Shown here piece by piece: positions 1 to 10,635 of a stretch of 64,000 nucleotides of DNA. Numbering within the stretch: position 1 is the stretch's first letter; each line of letters opens with the position of its first letter. The position numbers and the translations under genes are program-made. The notes under the pieces were generated by a model. The model saw only the letters and a program-made list of their open reading frames with translations, was not told the DNA's origin and ran no database searches. Source of the stretch: Agelaius tricolor (Eukaryota; Chordata; Aves; Passeriformes; Icteridae); contig JALJCS010000037.1 of NCBI GenBank assembly GCA_023055355.1, positions 2,728,001-2,792,000 of the forward strand, written 5' to 3'.

Positions 1-62
1 GCGGTACTGCTCGATCTCTGCCTGGGCCTCCTCCTTGGCCTGCTTCAGCCTCCGGTTCTTCC
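1..62 (-). CDS. ATP6V1G1: ATP6V1G1 exon 2, 5' part (V-ATPase subunit G1), cut by window edge
   Basis: Read on the minus strand, this segment continues the subunit G1 protein after exon 1 with residues KNRRLKQAKEEAQAEIEQYR, which match vertebrate ATP6V1G1. The first two exon bases (62-61, GG) complete an Arg codon begun by the last base of exon 1, giving ARKRKNRR as in the family. The acceptor reads GGAGCAG|GG. Subunit G is part of the peripheral stalk of the V1 sector of the proton-pumping V-ATPase; with subunit E it holds the catalytic A3B3 head against the V0 ring on lysosomal, endosomal and plasma membranes. The segment is a charged helix. The rest of the gene lies left of position 1. Identification rests on family knowledge plus exact reading-frame and splice-phase agreement. 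Confidence 0.95.
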
Positions 63-284
63 CTGCTCCACAGCACAAACCAAGGCAAAGAAAGAGGAGA
101 AAGCACTGAGAGTGTGTTTTCCTCATGCACAGCCATCACCACAGTGTTTGCTCCCTCTGCAGGAGTGTGCTGATCTCAGGAGGAGCCCAGCAAACCACGG
201 CCAAGGTCACTGAGCCAGGAGCTCCCACCACGGAGCAGTGAGAGCAGGGGGATGCACCAGGCAACATCAGGTCTGGCTTATTCA

Positions 285-880
285 CAGCCTGGTTTGGGCT
301 GAAGGAACCTTAAATCCCATCCCATCCCACCCTTGCCATGGCAGGGACACCTCCCACTGTCCCAGGCTGCTCCCAGCCCTGTCCAGCCTGGCCTTGGGCA
401 CTGCCAGGGATCCAGGGCCTGCCCACCCTCACAGAGGAGAATTCCCTCCCAATATCCCACCTAGCTCTGCCCTCTGTCACTTTCCATATAAAAAGTCCCT
501 CTCTCTCCTTTTCAAAAGCATATTTAAGGCCATGGAAGGGGCCCTGAGCCCTCCCTGGAGCCTTCTCTTTTCTCCAGGTGAGCACCCCCAGCTCTCCCAG
601 CCTGGCTCCAGCCCTTGGAGCAGCTCCATGGCCTCCTCTGGATCTCTGCAGCAGCTCCAGCTCCTCCCTGTGCTGGGCCAGGGCTGGGGCAGCTCTGCAG
701 GTGGGGTCTCACCTGGGCACAGGGGCACAATCCCCCCTGCCCTGCTGCCCACGCTGGGCTCAGCCCAGGATGTGTTTGGCCCTAAAGGCTGTGAATGCGC
801 TGCAGGCTCATGTCCAGCCCCTCACCCACCAGAACCTCCAAGTTCCTCTTTGCAGGGCTTCGCCTAGTAAGTTCTCAAGT
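285..880 (-). mobile_element. CR1 LINE fragment (antisense to window)
   Basis: The left part carries the common avian CR1 3' signature: a degenerate GGTTTGGGCTGAAGGAACC, then 'CCATGGCAGGGACACCTCCCA' and 'GGCACTGCCAGGGATCCAGG'. It continues into the more upstream CR1 sequence about the CAGCTCC-rich stretch. The element's 3' end points left, so it lies on the minus strand. The right limit is approximate. The reading frames across it are CR1 shadows and contain no intact protein. Confidence 0.75.
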
Positions 881-1615
881 GTGTACCTGTGTTTAGGATT
901 ACTCCAACCCACGTGAGTGTGCAGCTTCTGTGAGATCCCCAAAAAAGCTCAACAGAAAGAGCATTAAACCTTAGTTTTGCCAGACCAGCTGTGAAACCAA
1001 GAGCAGTCCAGGCCACTGCCTCAACTTCCCCTCATGGACTTCCCACCACATTCTCCCCTCCAAGACTATCACCACTGGAGTGAACTACAAAAATCTGCCT
1101 CTTGCCACACGGTCAGGGGGTTGAACTGCAAACCAGGGCAGGTATATAAATAGAGATATACATACGTATTTGTTTAAAGTAGAAAAGATTTGCTAACTTG
1201 GGGGTCTTTGCAACCCGAATTTCTCTTGCATAACAGGAGAACCTAACTTGGATCTATTAGGAATGAACAGTTCTATTAATTACTGATTTGGAAACACATT
1301 GTTTTCACCAGCTGAAGGCAGGAAGGACAGAGAGAGGCACAGCCATGCCCCAAGCCAAGGCCAGGTTATGGTGACCATGTCCTGCAGAGAGCCAGGAGCC
1401 CCCTAGCTGGGCTCTGCCAGGAGGGTCCCGGTGCGGCTCCGACCCCTCACACCGCACTGAGCCTTCTTGGGGAGCCTCCAGCGCTGCTCTCCTAGGGGCC
1501 CCACGGATCTCCGAGCACCCCGGGGCAGGGCTGGGGGATCCCCGAGCACACCCGGCTGGGGGATCCCCGCTACCCCCCGCCCTCAGCACCGGGCCGCAAG
1601 GCCTGAGGCGGCCGC

Positions 1616-1680
1616 ACCAGGCCAGGCCAGGCCAGGCCAGACCAGACCAGGCCAGACCGGGCCGGGCCGAGCCGAGCCGG
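1616..1680. repeat. GC-rich pentamer repeat (CCAGG/CCAGA/CCGGG/CCGAG)
   Basis: About thirteen consecutive 5-bp words of the form GGCCA, GACCA, GGCCG and GAGCC run without interruption. They lie in intron 1 of ATP6V1G1, 56 bp downstream of the exon 1 donor. This is a degenerate microsatellite inside the CpG island. Confidence 0.75.
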
Positions 1681-1737
1681 GCTCTCCCGCCACCACACCC
1701 CCCGCGGCTGGGCCGGGCAATGCCGTGCCGTACTCAC

Positions 1738-1819
1738 TCTTGCGGGCCTCGGCCACCTTCTCCGCAGCGCGTTTCTCGGCCTGCAGCAGCTGCTGGATAC
1801 CCTGCGACTGGCTCGCCAT
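1738..1819 (-). CDS. ATP6V1G1: ATP6V1G1 exon 1 coding part (V-ATPase subunit G1 N-terminus)
   Basis: Minus-strand ATG at 1819-1817 in a near-ideal Kozak context (GCCGCCATGG) starts 27 codons plus one base, MASQSQGIQQLLQAEKRAAE followed by KVAEARK. This is the highly conserved N-terminus of V-ATPase subunit G1; human differs only at one Ser/Ala position in this segment, as far as I recall. The donor A|GTGAGT at 1738/1737 leaves phase 1, which exon 2 completes to Arg. The region is an amphipathic helix that pairs with subunit E in the peripheral stalk. The gene is divergent from WHRN, with its CpG-island promoter directly upstream. The start at 1819 is preferred because no upstream in-frame ATG is present nearby. 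Confidence 0.96.
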
Positions 1820-2110
1820 GGCGGCCACTCCGTCCGGCCGGGCCGCGGCTGCGTCACTGCGTCACGCGGGCCACGCCCACACCGCGCCGGCCACGCCCTC
1901 CACCACGCCCCCTCAGAGCGATAGTCCATACAGCGCGGTGTAAGCCCCGCCCACAAATCCACCCCCGCTGTTAGGCCACGCCCATCAAGATGCTCTATTA
2001 GATTAGCCACGCCCTTGTGCTGCTTGGCCACGCCTCCATAGCGGCAGGCCACGCCCCGTGGTTTGTGAGGGGGGCCCCCGGCCGAAGCCGGTTTGGGCCT
2101 CCCCGCCCCC
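1820..2110 (-). promoter_or_regulatory. ATP6V1G1: ATP6V1G1 5' UTR and CpG-island promoter with CCACGCC cluster
   Basis: This is GC-rich sequence directly upstream of the start codon. Two tandem CGTCA words (1852-1856 and 1860-1864) resemble CRE/ATF half-sites. Seven CCACGCC words start at 1871, 1891, 1903, 1976, 2007, 2028 and 2049, all in the same orientation; this motif is of the KLF/SP/EGR type. No TATA box was seen close to the ATG. A housekeeping CpG promoter is expected for a V-ATPase subunit. The transcription start cannot be fixed from sequence alone. Confidence 0.7.
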
Positions 2111-2289
2111 CGCTCCTGAGCCCTTTTGGTGCCCCAAATCCACTTAAACCCCTGCAGGAAGGCGCTGCTGCGGCTTGGTTTTGTTTCTTTCGCGTTTTCT
2201 AATCGCTGAAACTGCAGCAACCCCCGGATGAGCAGTGACAAGGGCACCAGGGATGCTTTGGTCCTTCCTGGGCTGTGGCATCTCCTCCC

Positions 2290-2835
2290 CACTGCTGGTG
2301 TCACCCACCTGTGTGACACCAGAGCCACTGGTGCTCTGAGGGCTTTGCAATCATCCTGGGCATCCTTTGCCAGGGGCTCTCAGAGAACCAAGTGTCCCCC
2401 AAGGTGTCCTCTCCAGCACAGAGCCACTGGTGCTCTGAGGGCTTTACAACCATCCTGGACGTCCTTGGCCAGGGGCTCCCAAGTGTCCCCTGAGGTGTCA
2501 TCCCATCCTGGTGTCACCCCCAGCACAGAGCCACTGGTGCTCTGAGGGCTTTACAACCATCCTGGACATCCTTGGCCAGGGGCTCCCAGAGAGCCAAGTG
2601 TCCCCTGAGGTGTCATCTCATACCAGTGTCACCCCCAGCACAGAGCCACTGGTGCTCTTATGGTCTTAAAGTCATCCTGGACATCCTTTGCCAGGGACTC
2701 CCAAGTGTCCCCTGAACACCCCCATCCTGGTGTCACCTCCAGCACAGAGCCACTGGTGCTCTGAGGGCTTTAAAACCATCCTGGAAATCCTTTGCCAGGG
2801 GCTCCCAAGTGTCCTCCAAACACCCCCATCCCACC
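2290..2835. repeat. Minisatellite of about 100-116 bp units, five copies
   Basis: The phrase AGAGCCACTGGTGCTCT recurs near 2321, 2420, 2526, 2642 and 2746. Each time it is followed by CATCCTGGAC/CATCC, CCAGGGGCTCC and a block of TGTCCCC/GGTGTCA. Units differ mainly by gain or loss of the 'CCCATCCTGGTGTCACCCC' part. The array lies upstream of the ATP6V1G1 promoter. The open frames through it are repeat artefacts. Confidence 0.85.
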
Positions 2836-3384
2836 CAACCCTCACCCATCACATCCCAGGGGCCATTGAAAGCCCTGAACGCAGCTCCCCCAGCACTTTC
2901 AGAGCATAAATTACAATTATTGTCAAATAATATCGCTCTGATGAAGCCTCAGAGCCAGGACAGTGACTCATCGCTGCCGGGAGAGGCAGAGGGGGGCTGC
3001 TGGTCCGCCTCCTCCATCCCCCGTGATGAAAGGGACGGGAGACAATGAATCAAATGCATATTTATAGTGCTGAATAGGAATTATGAGTGTTTTCAGGGTG
3101 ACCTTCAGCTGGGCCCAGCCGTTAAGTGAATGGGCTTAGCATGCCCATCCATTCAGGGAATATTTGCTTCAGTGAAAGATAAAAGGAAAGATGGGGAGAA
3201 GAGCTCAGGCCATCATTCTGGGGTTTGAAGGAAGGCTCAGGTGCTGGGATGGGGCACTGGGAGCTGTGGCATCACAGCCAGGCTGTGCTGGCAGAAGGAA
3301 AACCCAGCAAATCTGGTCCTACATCATCTGTCACAGATGGGGCAGCTCCAGCAAGGGGACACGCTCAGGTTGTCACAGGAAATC
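2836..3384. other. Unique intergenic sequence, possible enhancer at 2895-3180
   Basis: No coding signal. The part from 2905 is free of recognisable repeats and rich in AT-type factor words: AATTACAATTATTGTCAAAT, a TGACTCA (AP-1) word near 2961, and ATGCATATTTATAG near 3053-3066. This is the texture of a conserved noncoding element, but conservation cannot be tested here. Confidence 0.3.
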
Positions 3385-3440
3385 ATAGAATGGTTTGGGC
3401 TGGAAGGGGCCTCCTTTACTTCCAAGCCACCCTGACATGC
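3385..3440 (-). mobile_element. CR1 LINE 3'-end scrap
   Basis: AATCATAGAATGGTTTGGGC followed by TGGAAGGGGCC is the antisense CR1 3' tail. Only some 55 bp are recognisable. Confidence 0.75.
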
Positions 3441-6137
3441 TGTCTCTATTCCAAAATATGTTGCAGCCAAAAAAACCTGGTGAGGTCAGCTGGGGCAGAC
3501 CCAGGCTTCTTTACAGCAGCAACAACCCAGAAATGAGATTCTTCCCATCTGACCCCAAGCCCCAGGAGCCCCTGCCCTCCTCTCACCTCACACCAAGGCC
3601 ACAAAATCATTAAACTCTCCCTCTGACCCCCACAGCCCTCAGACCATGCCCCTGAGCCCCAGTCCCATCCAAAATCCACCATGCTCATTAGCTGTTCCCG
3701 TGTTTTCAGGAATGTTCCTTGTTAATTAAATCACTTGAGCTGAACCCAGAGGTGACCCCAGAGCAGGATGCTCTGAAGGGGATACCAGGGATCAAACAGG
3801 GTTTGGAGCAAAGGGGTCCAAAGGGGTCTGGCTCTGCCCTGAAGCCACAGGCAGCACTGGGGTGTTGTTTTTCTCCTGGGTGATGATGATTTTCAGACTC
3901 ACAGCTTCTGTCTGTAAGGTGATAATGAGAACACTGCCCTTTTCTGCCCCCTGAAACACATTGGAGCTGATCACACTAAATTTTCAGACAAAAATCCCTC
4001 CAAATTTCAGCTCTAGGTTGCTTTAAAAAAAGCACATGATGAGTTTTTAGCTACTTCATTTTGACAGTTAACAAATGAGACAATAACAGTTCGTATTTAA
4101 AACAATCTTTGGCTTGGTTGTGTTGCTTTCTAATTTACAATTGCCTAAAAGCTAATTGAAACTTCATGGTGTGTGTCACATGAAACACATGTGAATCCAA
4201 AAGCTGTTGGAACAACTTCCCCATTCCCTTAACGTTTGAAAAAAATCACTTCTTGCTGGCTGCAAAAACAAAAACAAACCAAAACCCATCATTTCCAATC
4301 CTCAGACTTGCACAGGTATAAATAAAAGCTGCTGGAACCACTTGAATTTTACCAGAAATTGGTTGAGAATTAATTAGCATCAGGAGTGCTTCTGAGCTTG
4401 GCTTTTATTCCCTCAGACTCAGGGAACATGAGCTTGTCACTTGCTATTAGAGAGGCAGCTCTTGCTGACACTGACATTGGCATCCCTTTATTTGTCCAGC
4501 ACTGGGCAAAAGACATCAGAAGATGATAAACTTCACCAATCCTAAATTTCATGCACCTCACATTCAACAGAGACTGAAGGAAGGATATTTATAGGAGGCT
4601 GAGGCTGGTCCTGCTCTCTAGGATGGGAAAACAAATTATTAAAATAAACAAATGAAAGGATTTTCTTTTTCTTTTAGCTGTTTTCACAGACCACAATAAT
4701 GAAAATTAAATTGAACACATCACTTACTTAATTTTCATTCTTTTTCCAAAAGCTTTTTGATTTTCCTGCAAGCATTAAATACTTATATTCATTTTGGAGC
4801 TGCATCTCTCCTCGCTCTTCTTTTGTTCTACAGTGGGTCACAACTCCAAGCTTGTGTCACACAGGTTCCTGAAATACCAGCAGATATTTCTAGATTATAG
4901 GGCTTTCTATATTTCTAGAACCAAGGGGAAAAAATACAGCTTGTTTTTGCTTTTCTTTTTTGCAACACATGCCATGTCTCATGATCCTGCTGTCATTAAG
5001 GATTCCCAGACATATTTGGGAAGAACGAGATTTTAAACAGTTTCTGGCTCCTTTCCAGAGCAGGTAATTACATTTTTTCCTCTCTAAATTCCCTTGCACT
5101 TTCAATTGGATCCGTTATTATTCTCCATTCCCCAAGTTAAACTGTTATTCTGTGCAATTGTCTGCTCTTTCAAAGAGGTTTTGTGTTCGCCCCTGGGAGC
5201 TGAGCTGATCTCTCTCTTCTGAGGTTTAATTCATTCACAGAAATGCACTGAGGTGATGCAGCTGCTGGATGTTGATAAAACATCATTGGTTGATTATTAA
5301 AATATGGTCAGTGAATAATTATTAACTAGCATTCATATTTTGGATGAATTTTTTTCATTTATTAACAGAGTATTAAAAATAAAAGTACAGCATAACAATA
5401 GAATTTACATAGAAAAATCAATTAAACCCTGAAATGCACAAATTGGTGCCACTTATCTGTACCTGACCTGTGCCAAGAATTTGGCCCAAATATTCCAAAA
5501 TGAGAAAGAAAGCTCCATTTATCATCTGGAGTTGCTCTGTGATCAAGGACGATTTAAAGCCCAGAGTAACCCGATTGCAGTGATGGAATTACACCAGAAT
5601 GGACTTATATTGATATTGTAAGAATTGATTTTTTTAAAAGCAGTTTAAGAAGCCATATTTCTGTGTCAGCCCCTGTTCTCCTCCTTCAGGATAAGAGAGC
5701 TGCTTTGGGGTGAGGCTTAGCTGTGCCAGTGCCTTACATCACCCACCAGGCTCGGTTTCACATAAATCAGGATATTTTGTAAGAGCCAGCATGGGAGCTC
5801 TGTTTATATGTTCTTTTGTGGGATCAAGTGTCAGCAGAGCTTATTAATTCCTTGTCAACCACAGGAAATCTCCATTCCTGTTTCCCTGACACCTCCTGGC
5901 CTCCATGCTCAATCAGAGGTCAGGTGGCCTTTGCAAAGGACGTGGCTGGGAAGATAAATGGACACGAGACTGAGTGTTCCCCATGGGGCGTCCGTGTGTC
6001 CCATCCACTGGGATTCCTCCATCAGGGAACATCCTGGGAGGGCCCTCATGAATCCTGGTCTGCACCAGGAGTTTTGGATGTGACAGCAAAGCAAAAAAGC
6101 TTCTGGAGTAAATACAGCAATAAACAGCATCTCCTGT
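3441..6137. other. Intergenic, mostly unique, AT-rich
   Basis: No exon-like or RNA-like signal was found. From about 4000 to 5650 the sequence is AT-rich and free of recognised repeats, with many TAATTA/ATTAAT words (for example 4130-4150 and 5290-5330). It could include conserved regulatory sequence. Short open frames here have no recognisable similarity. Confidence 0.5.
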
Positions 6138-6540
6138 TGTCACTGACATGTTTTATGAAAATCCCTTTTCCAGGATTTTTCTCCTGAGAAGCTGAGAAAC
6201 CTCAGAAAAGAAATGTAAACAATAATTATCTGATTGCTGTGGAATGTGGTCTGGAGGTTGCTTACCAAGAGGTGAATCTTTGATTGGTTCCATGTGAATT
6301 GTTTTTACTTAATGACCAATCCCAGTCCAGCTGTGTCAGACTCTCTGGTCAGTCACCAGGTTTTATTACTCACTCTTTTCTAGCCTTCTGATGTCTTCTT
6401 TCTCTTTCTTTGGTATAGTTTTAGTATATAATTTTCTTTTAATATAATATATATAATAAAATAATAAATCAGCCTTCTGAAACATGGAGTCAAGATTCTC
6501 ATCTCTTCCCTCATCCTGGAGACCCTCAAACACCACCACA
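6138..6540 (+). mobile_element. Solo LTR, family A, with 6-bp TSD TCCTGT
   Basis: The element begins TGTCACTGACATG and ends CACCACCACA, and is flanked by TCCTGT at 6132-6137 and 6541-6546. Inside are a CCAAT-type word (GACCAATCC), a TATA-like AT-rich stretch and AATAAA at 6463, in normal U3-R-U5 order. No internal retroviral genes remain, so it is an LTR left by recombination. Related copies lie at 16748, 21699, 25462 and 32362. Confidence 0.9.
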
Positions 6541-9500
6541 TCCTGTAACAGGCAGCACCAAAGTTTTTCCTGCTGAAGGCAACTTCCAGTTCTTCACTAG
6601 AGCATTACTCCCACTCCATGGGAAGAAACACACAGAAAATATTGGTTTTTTCCCCAACATAAAAGATCTTTTGGCTTCTCAGTTCCACTTTCTCTGCCCC
6701 AAATCACTGAGTAATGTCATTGTGCACCATGGTACAGTCACACTGACTTGCAGTGATGGATGAGACAATCCCTGTGTACGGAGATTGTTTGGTGCTCGCA
6801 GCTCTTTGAGTAAATGACACAGCACAGCACAAGCTTCATTATCAATATTGCCTGGAAATATCAAAAACATCGGAGGCCGCAGTTTAATTTGGATGCTTAT
6901 CATAAGCTCGGGAGAAATGGAAATGTGTGACAATAACAAAACACTGCAGCAGGGATGCCAAGCAGCCTGGAGCAGCTGATGAATTTCTAGGCCACGAGGG
7001 ATGGAGCTGCGGGTGCTGGAGGATCCTTCTCCACCACTTATTCAAACAAAAGTGATGCTGGGATCTGACAATGTCTGGAGCTCCAGCAAATATCCCTGCA
7101 GCCTCTGGGGCCTGAGGAGATGTAGAACAAGAGCTGCTGGTGTGCAGCTTCCTCGTGGGACTGCTCACATCACTCAGCTGCAGGGCTCCTGCCTGCTAAA
7201 TGAAGCAGATTTTTCTCCATAAAGGCAGTGGAGCGATAGACTCTTCACTGCACAAGTTCAACCAAATGCTTGGAATTACCCCAGGAAGGTGAACTTCCCT
7301 CTCTCCCAGCTCAGAAAGTTTGGAGACTGAAGCCAGACAACAAATAGCTCCTCCAGGAAGGTTTTTCAGAGGTACATAAGCACCTAGGCATGCAGATAGC
7401 TACCTAGTGGAACTAATTTGTTTACAACATTCACGGAAAAATCTTAATAACCAACATCTATATTTAGCCCTAATGCCTTTGAAAATCCAAGCTCTACATC
7501 CCTGTGCTCACTGTCCCCATCCACTGCTGCAGGACTATGGGAAAAAGCCAAAAATAAACCCACAGCCAGCACGACCCTCCCGTGGTTCTGATTTTGTCAA
7601 AACCAACCAAAAGGCTCCTGCCCAGTTTGGACTCTTAATTAAGCAGCTCATTGCAAAATCAAGTCCACTCAGTTTACCTGAATTACCCCCTGGTTCTCCC
7701 ACTTCTCTCCCCTCTCCAGATCAAACCCCTGCTCCATCCTGCTTGATTTCCATTGTGATTTGCCAGACAGCTCTCAGCTGCAGGGAAAAATAAAATCAAT
7801 CTATTTTTCCACTCCCTCATCCAGCAGCTTCATGCTCTGCCCAGCATCGAGCCTCACACTGGCAGGATGAGTTCCCCAGCAAGTGGCCACCACCAAAGCA
7901 GCCCAGGGCCATTTGGTCACTGAGTTTCAGAGCTGCTGGAGCAGGGGCTGCAATGATCTGCCTGACTGTGCCACGGGCTCAGGAGCAGAGTTTGGGCTCT
8001 GTGTAATGGGATTGCACTTCAGTGGTTTCAGGATATTAATAGCGGGATTAACCTGAAACAGCTGCAGTAAAAAATTGATTATCAAGAACAATAAATCATC
8101 TCACACATGCTAGTAGCCTGGGGGTTTTTTGCACTGCAAAGCCATGAGTTTCTCTACAGGACTGTAAATCCCCCAGAACAGAGCAATACCTAGGAAAAAT
8201 CCAACCAAAATATGATTAAACTATTTTGGGAATGCAGAAGGCAAAGGAGGAGAAGGCTTCTGGATTTTACAGCTCTAAGATACAGACACAAGTAATGTGA
8301 CTTCTTTTTCTGCCCCTCCCCACCTCTACCTGCTGACCAGTTCTTTCCAGACTTTGGGAATGACTTTGCAGGGCCTGGAGCCAGGACAAGACGTGGCTTT
8401 TCTGGGCATGAAGGACATGGGAAGGAATGTGGCTACTTCAGCATCCAGCAGCTGAGTGATGGCCTGCTCCCCCTGCATCCCAGAGCCCTGAGCTCTCTGG
8501 ATTTGCTCCTGCAGTTTTCCATACACAACCCCTGGAATGCAGAAGGGCCACTGCTAAAGACTCAACCCACTGGGTCCAGCTGCCTTCCCCCACAGGAGCA
8601 GGGACCCAACAAAGCTGCAATGTTTGAAGGACACTGAAGCACCAGATACCCAAATCCACCCCACAAAATCCACAGCTGGAATGTGAACTGTCATTTCCAT
8701 GCAGGCACAAGTGAATAACTCCTGCACATGGGCTGAGTCATCTGCTCCCAGCTCCTGATCCAGACAGGAAACATTGAGTGAGCCCCAGGCAGGGCCCTGC
8801 TCCCACCCAGGGAGCTGAATTATTCCTTGCATTGGGGCAGAATCCTTGTACATACACATAGAACATCCCTTTCCTCCTCACTCCCTCGTTTGGAGAGCAC
8901 ATGGAATTCAGGGCTGACACTCAGGATGGATTGCACTGAGCTAAAAGAGACACCAGCTACACATTTATTTGCAAAAACCCAAACTTCCCTGTTTAAATCC
9001 CTTGGCCATGACTGATGGTTGGTATTTAAACAAGAACATCGCATTTTCTGAAGCACTTTATCCACTTTAATTAAAAACTTATATTTCTAGAGCAGGACAG
9101 GTGTGCTGTACACCAGCAGGAAGTTACATTCCCCACTTTGGGTTGCAGGTGGCTTTTTGCAGTAACCAGCACATAATCACTGCTAAACTGGAACAAGCAC
9201 CATCGATTGCTGTCTCTAATAGAGGATATGGTTTTAAAGAGCTCACAAAACCAGCCTGTTCAAGCTTATTGTATTTATTGATCCAGACTGTGACGACCAT
9301 CATCACGTGTGAAGCACCAGGTTATTCATCAGCTGTTGGCTATTCAAAAGGAGCACCCAAAACTGCTCAAATGGCATCAAAGAAGAGAAAACGCTGCTGT
9401 GGGAGGGCTTTGTCACCATCCCATGACTGCAGAGGGCAGTGGTGGGGATGCTCCAGGCAGGACTGGCTCCTGACCTCTCCTGGCAAAAGGCAGAGCAGGA

Positions 9501-9942
9501 AAAGCCAAGCCCCACACCTCCCACAAAACATCTCGCCACCAGAAACAAGAGGGGAGGCAGCCCCTGGCTTCAGGTGCCTGCACAGCCAAGCAAAAATAGC
9601 AGCCAGCAGGTTGGGCAGCCTCTCATCTAAATCAGAGGTCAGGAGTTTGTTCTTCAAAGCTGAACCTGGCTGCTGGCAAACACCTCATTTTCATGGCCTT
9701 TTTAACTTGCCTCTTCTCATCCAGTGACTGCTGCTGCCCAGGCTCTGGAACTGGAAAGTGACAACACAACTGATCAATGATCACTCCTCACCCTTTTGTT
9801 TGCCATATCACATGGCATATACCACCCCACATCCTGGGCACAGCATCACAGCTCCTCAGGGCATGAGATCCCTGCTGAGAGCAGCAGAAAGGAGTTGTTG
9901 TTCCAGGGAGAGTGAACAGGGAGCAAAAGAGAGCATCCTCAC
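6541..9942. other. Intergenic, unique; nothing recognised
   Basis: No exon, RNA gene or clear mobile element was recognised in 3.4 kb. Some AT-rich unique patches occur, such as 8025-8110 with TTGATTATC and TAATAGC words. Open frames up to about 208 codons (9101-9727) show no family motifs and no repeated codon pattern, and are treated as chance. Confidence 0.5.
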
Positions 9943-10635
9943 TGTTTTGGTTTGAAAAGCCAGGTGTCTGCTAAGGAAGGCAGGAACCTCCTCTGAAATG
10001 GAAAATGGAAATCCCCTCCCTCTGAATTATTATAATTTTGAAATGAAGGGGCTCTCAGGCAGAGATATGGGAGCAGGAATAACAGTTCTTTATTAGGGAA
10101 GAAAATAAAAATAAAATGAACAATGCAGTAATACAAAACAACCCTGCCAGAATCAGACCATGCCTTGTCCCTCTGTGTGTCAGTGGGTGGCACAGCCCCA
10201 TCCCATGGGGGCTCAGCCCTCCTGCAGTGCCAGCTGTGGCTCTGCTGGAGCAGGGATCCTGCACAAGGGGGGAGTTTTCCTCTGCAGCTCCAGGGCTGCT
10301 GGAGATGGGCCTGGGCTCCCTCTGGCCATGCAGGGCAGCAGAAGCTGCTCCTCTGGCAATGCACTGGGCAAAGGCTGCTGGGCTGTGCCAGGCTCACATT
10401 GGATCCAGGTAGGAATGCTTGGCTCCTGCCCTGGGCAATGCAGCATCTCCCCATGGGATGCTGGAATTGGATCAGCCCTGCAGGGACACTCAGTGGCCAT
10501 GGACAGCAGAGATCTCCTGCAGGGAGGAGTGGCTGTGGGAGACTGAAAAGAAAAAACTGCCCATGGACAGCAGAGAACTGCCCCAGCTCTGACAGATGGG
10601 GACAGAACACACAGCCCCATTTCCAACCTGAGACA
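9943..10635 (-). mobile_element. Solo LTR, ERVL-like, about 693 bp, 5-bp TSD CTCAC
   Basis: On the plus strand it runs from TGTTTTGGTTTG to CCTGAGACA, flanked by CTCAC at 9938-9942 and 10636-10640. On the minus strand this is TGTCTCAGG...AAACCAAAACA, with AATAAAG near 10094-10088 for polyadenylation. The 5-bp duplication fits ERVL-type integration. A long minus-strand open frame (9939-10652) spans the LTR but has no known domain and is taken as accidental. Confidence 0.88.

Larger units (their letters stand above)
63..1737 (-). other. ATP6V1G1: ATP6V1G1 intron 1
   Basis: The donor is at 1737-1736 (minus-strand A|GTGAGTAC) and the acceptor ends at 63. Contents: a CR1 fragment at about 285-880; an AT-rich unique stretch at 881-1320 with a run of TATA-like words near 1141-1170; and a GC-rich 5' part (1320-1737) that belongs to the promoter CpG island, including a pentamer repeat. 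Confidence 0.9.

Noticed and set aside
238..867. 209-codon frame
   Set aside because: It lies in a CR1 fragment on the opposite strand within ATP6V1G1 intron 1.
1570..2328. 252-codon minus-strand frame across the ATP6V1G1 promoter
   Set aside because: CpG-island frame that overlaps exon 1 in another reading frame; no similarity or start context.
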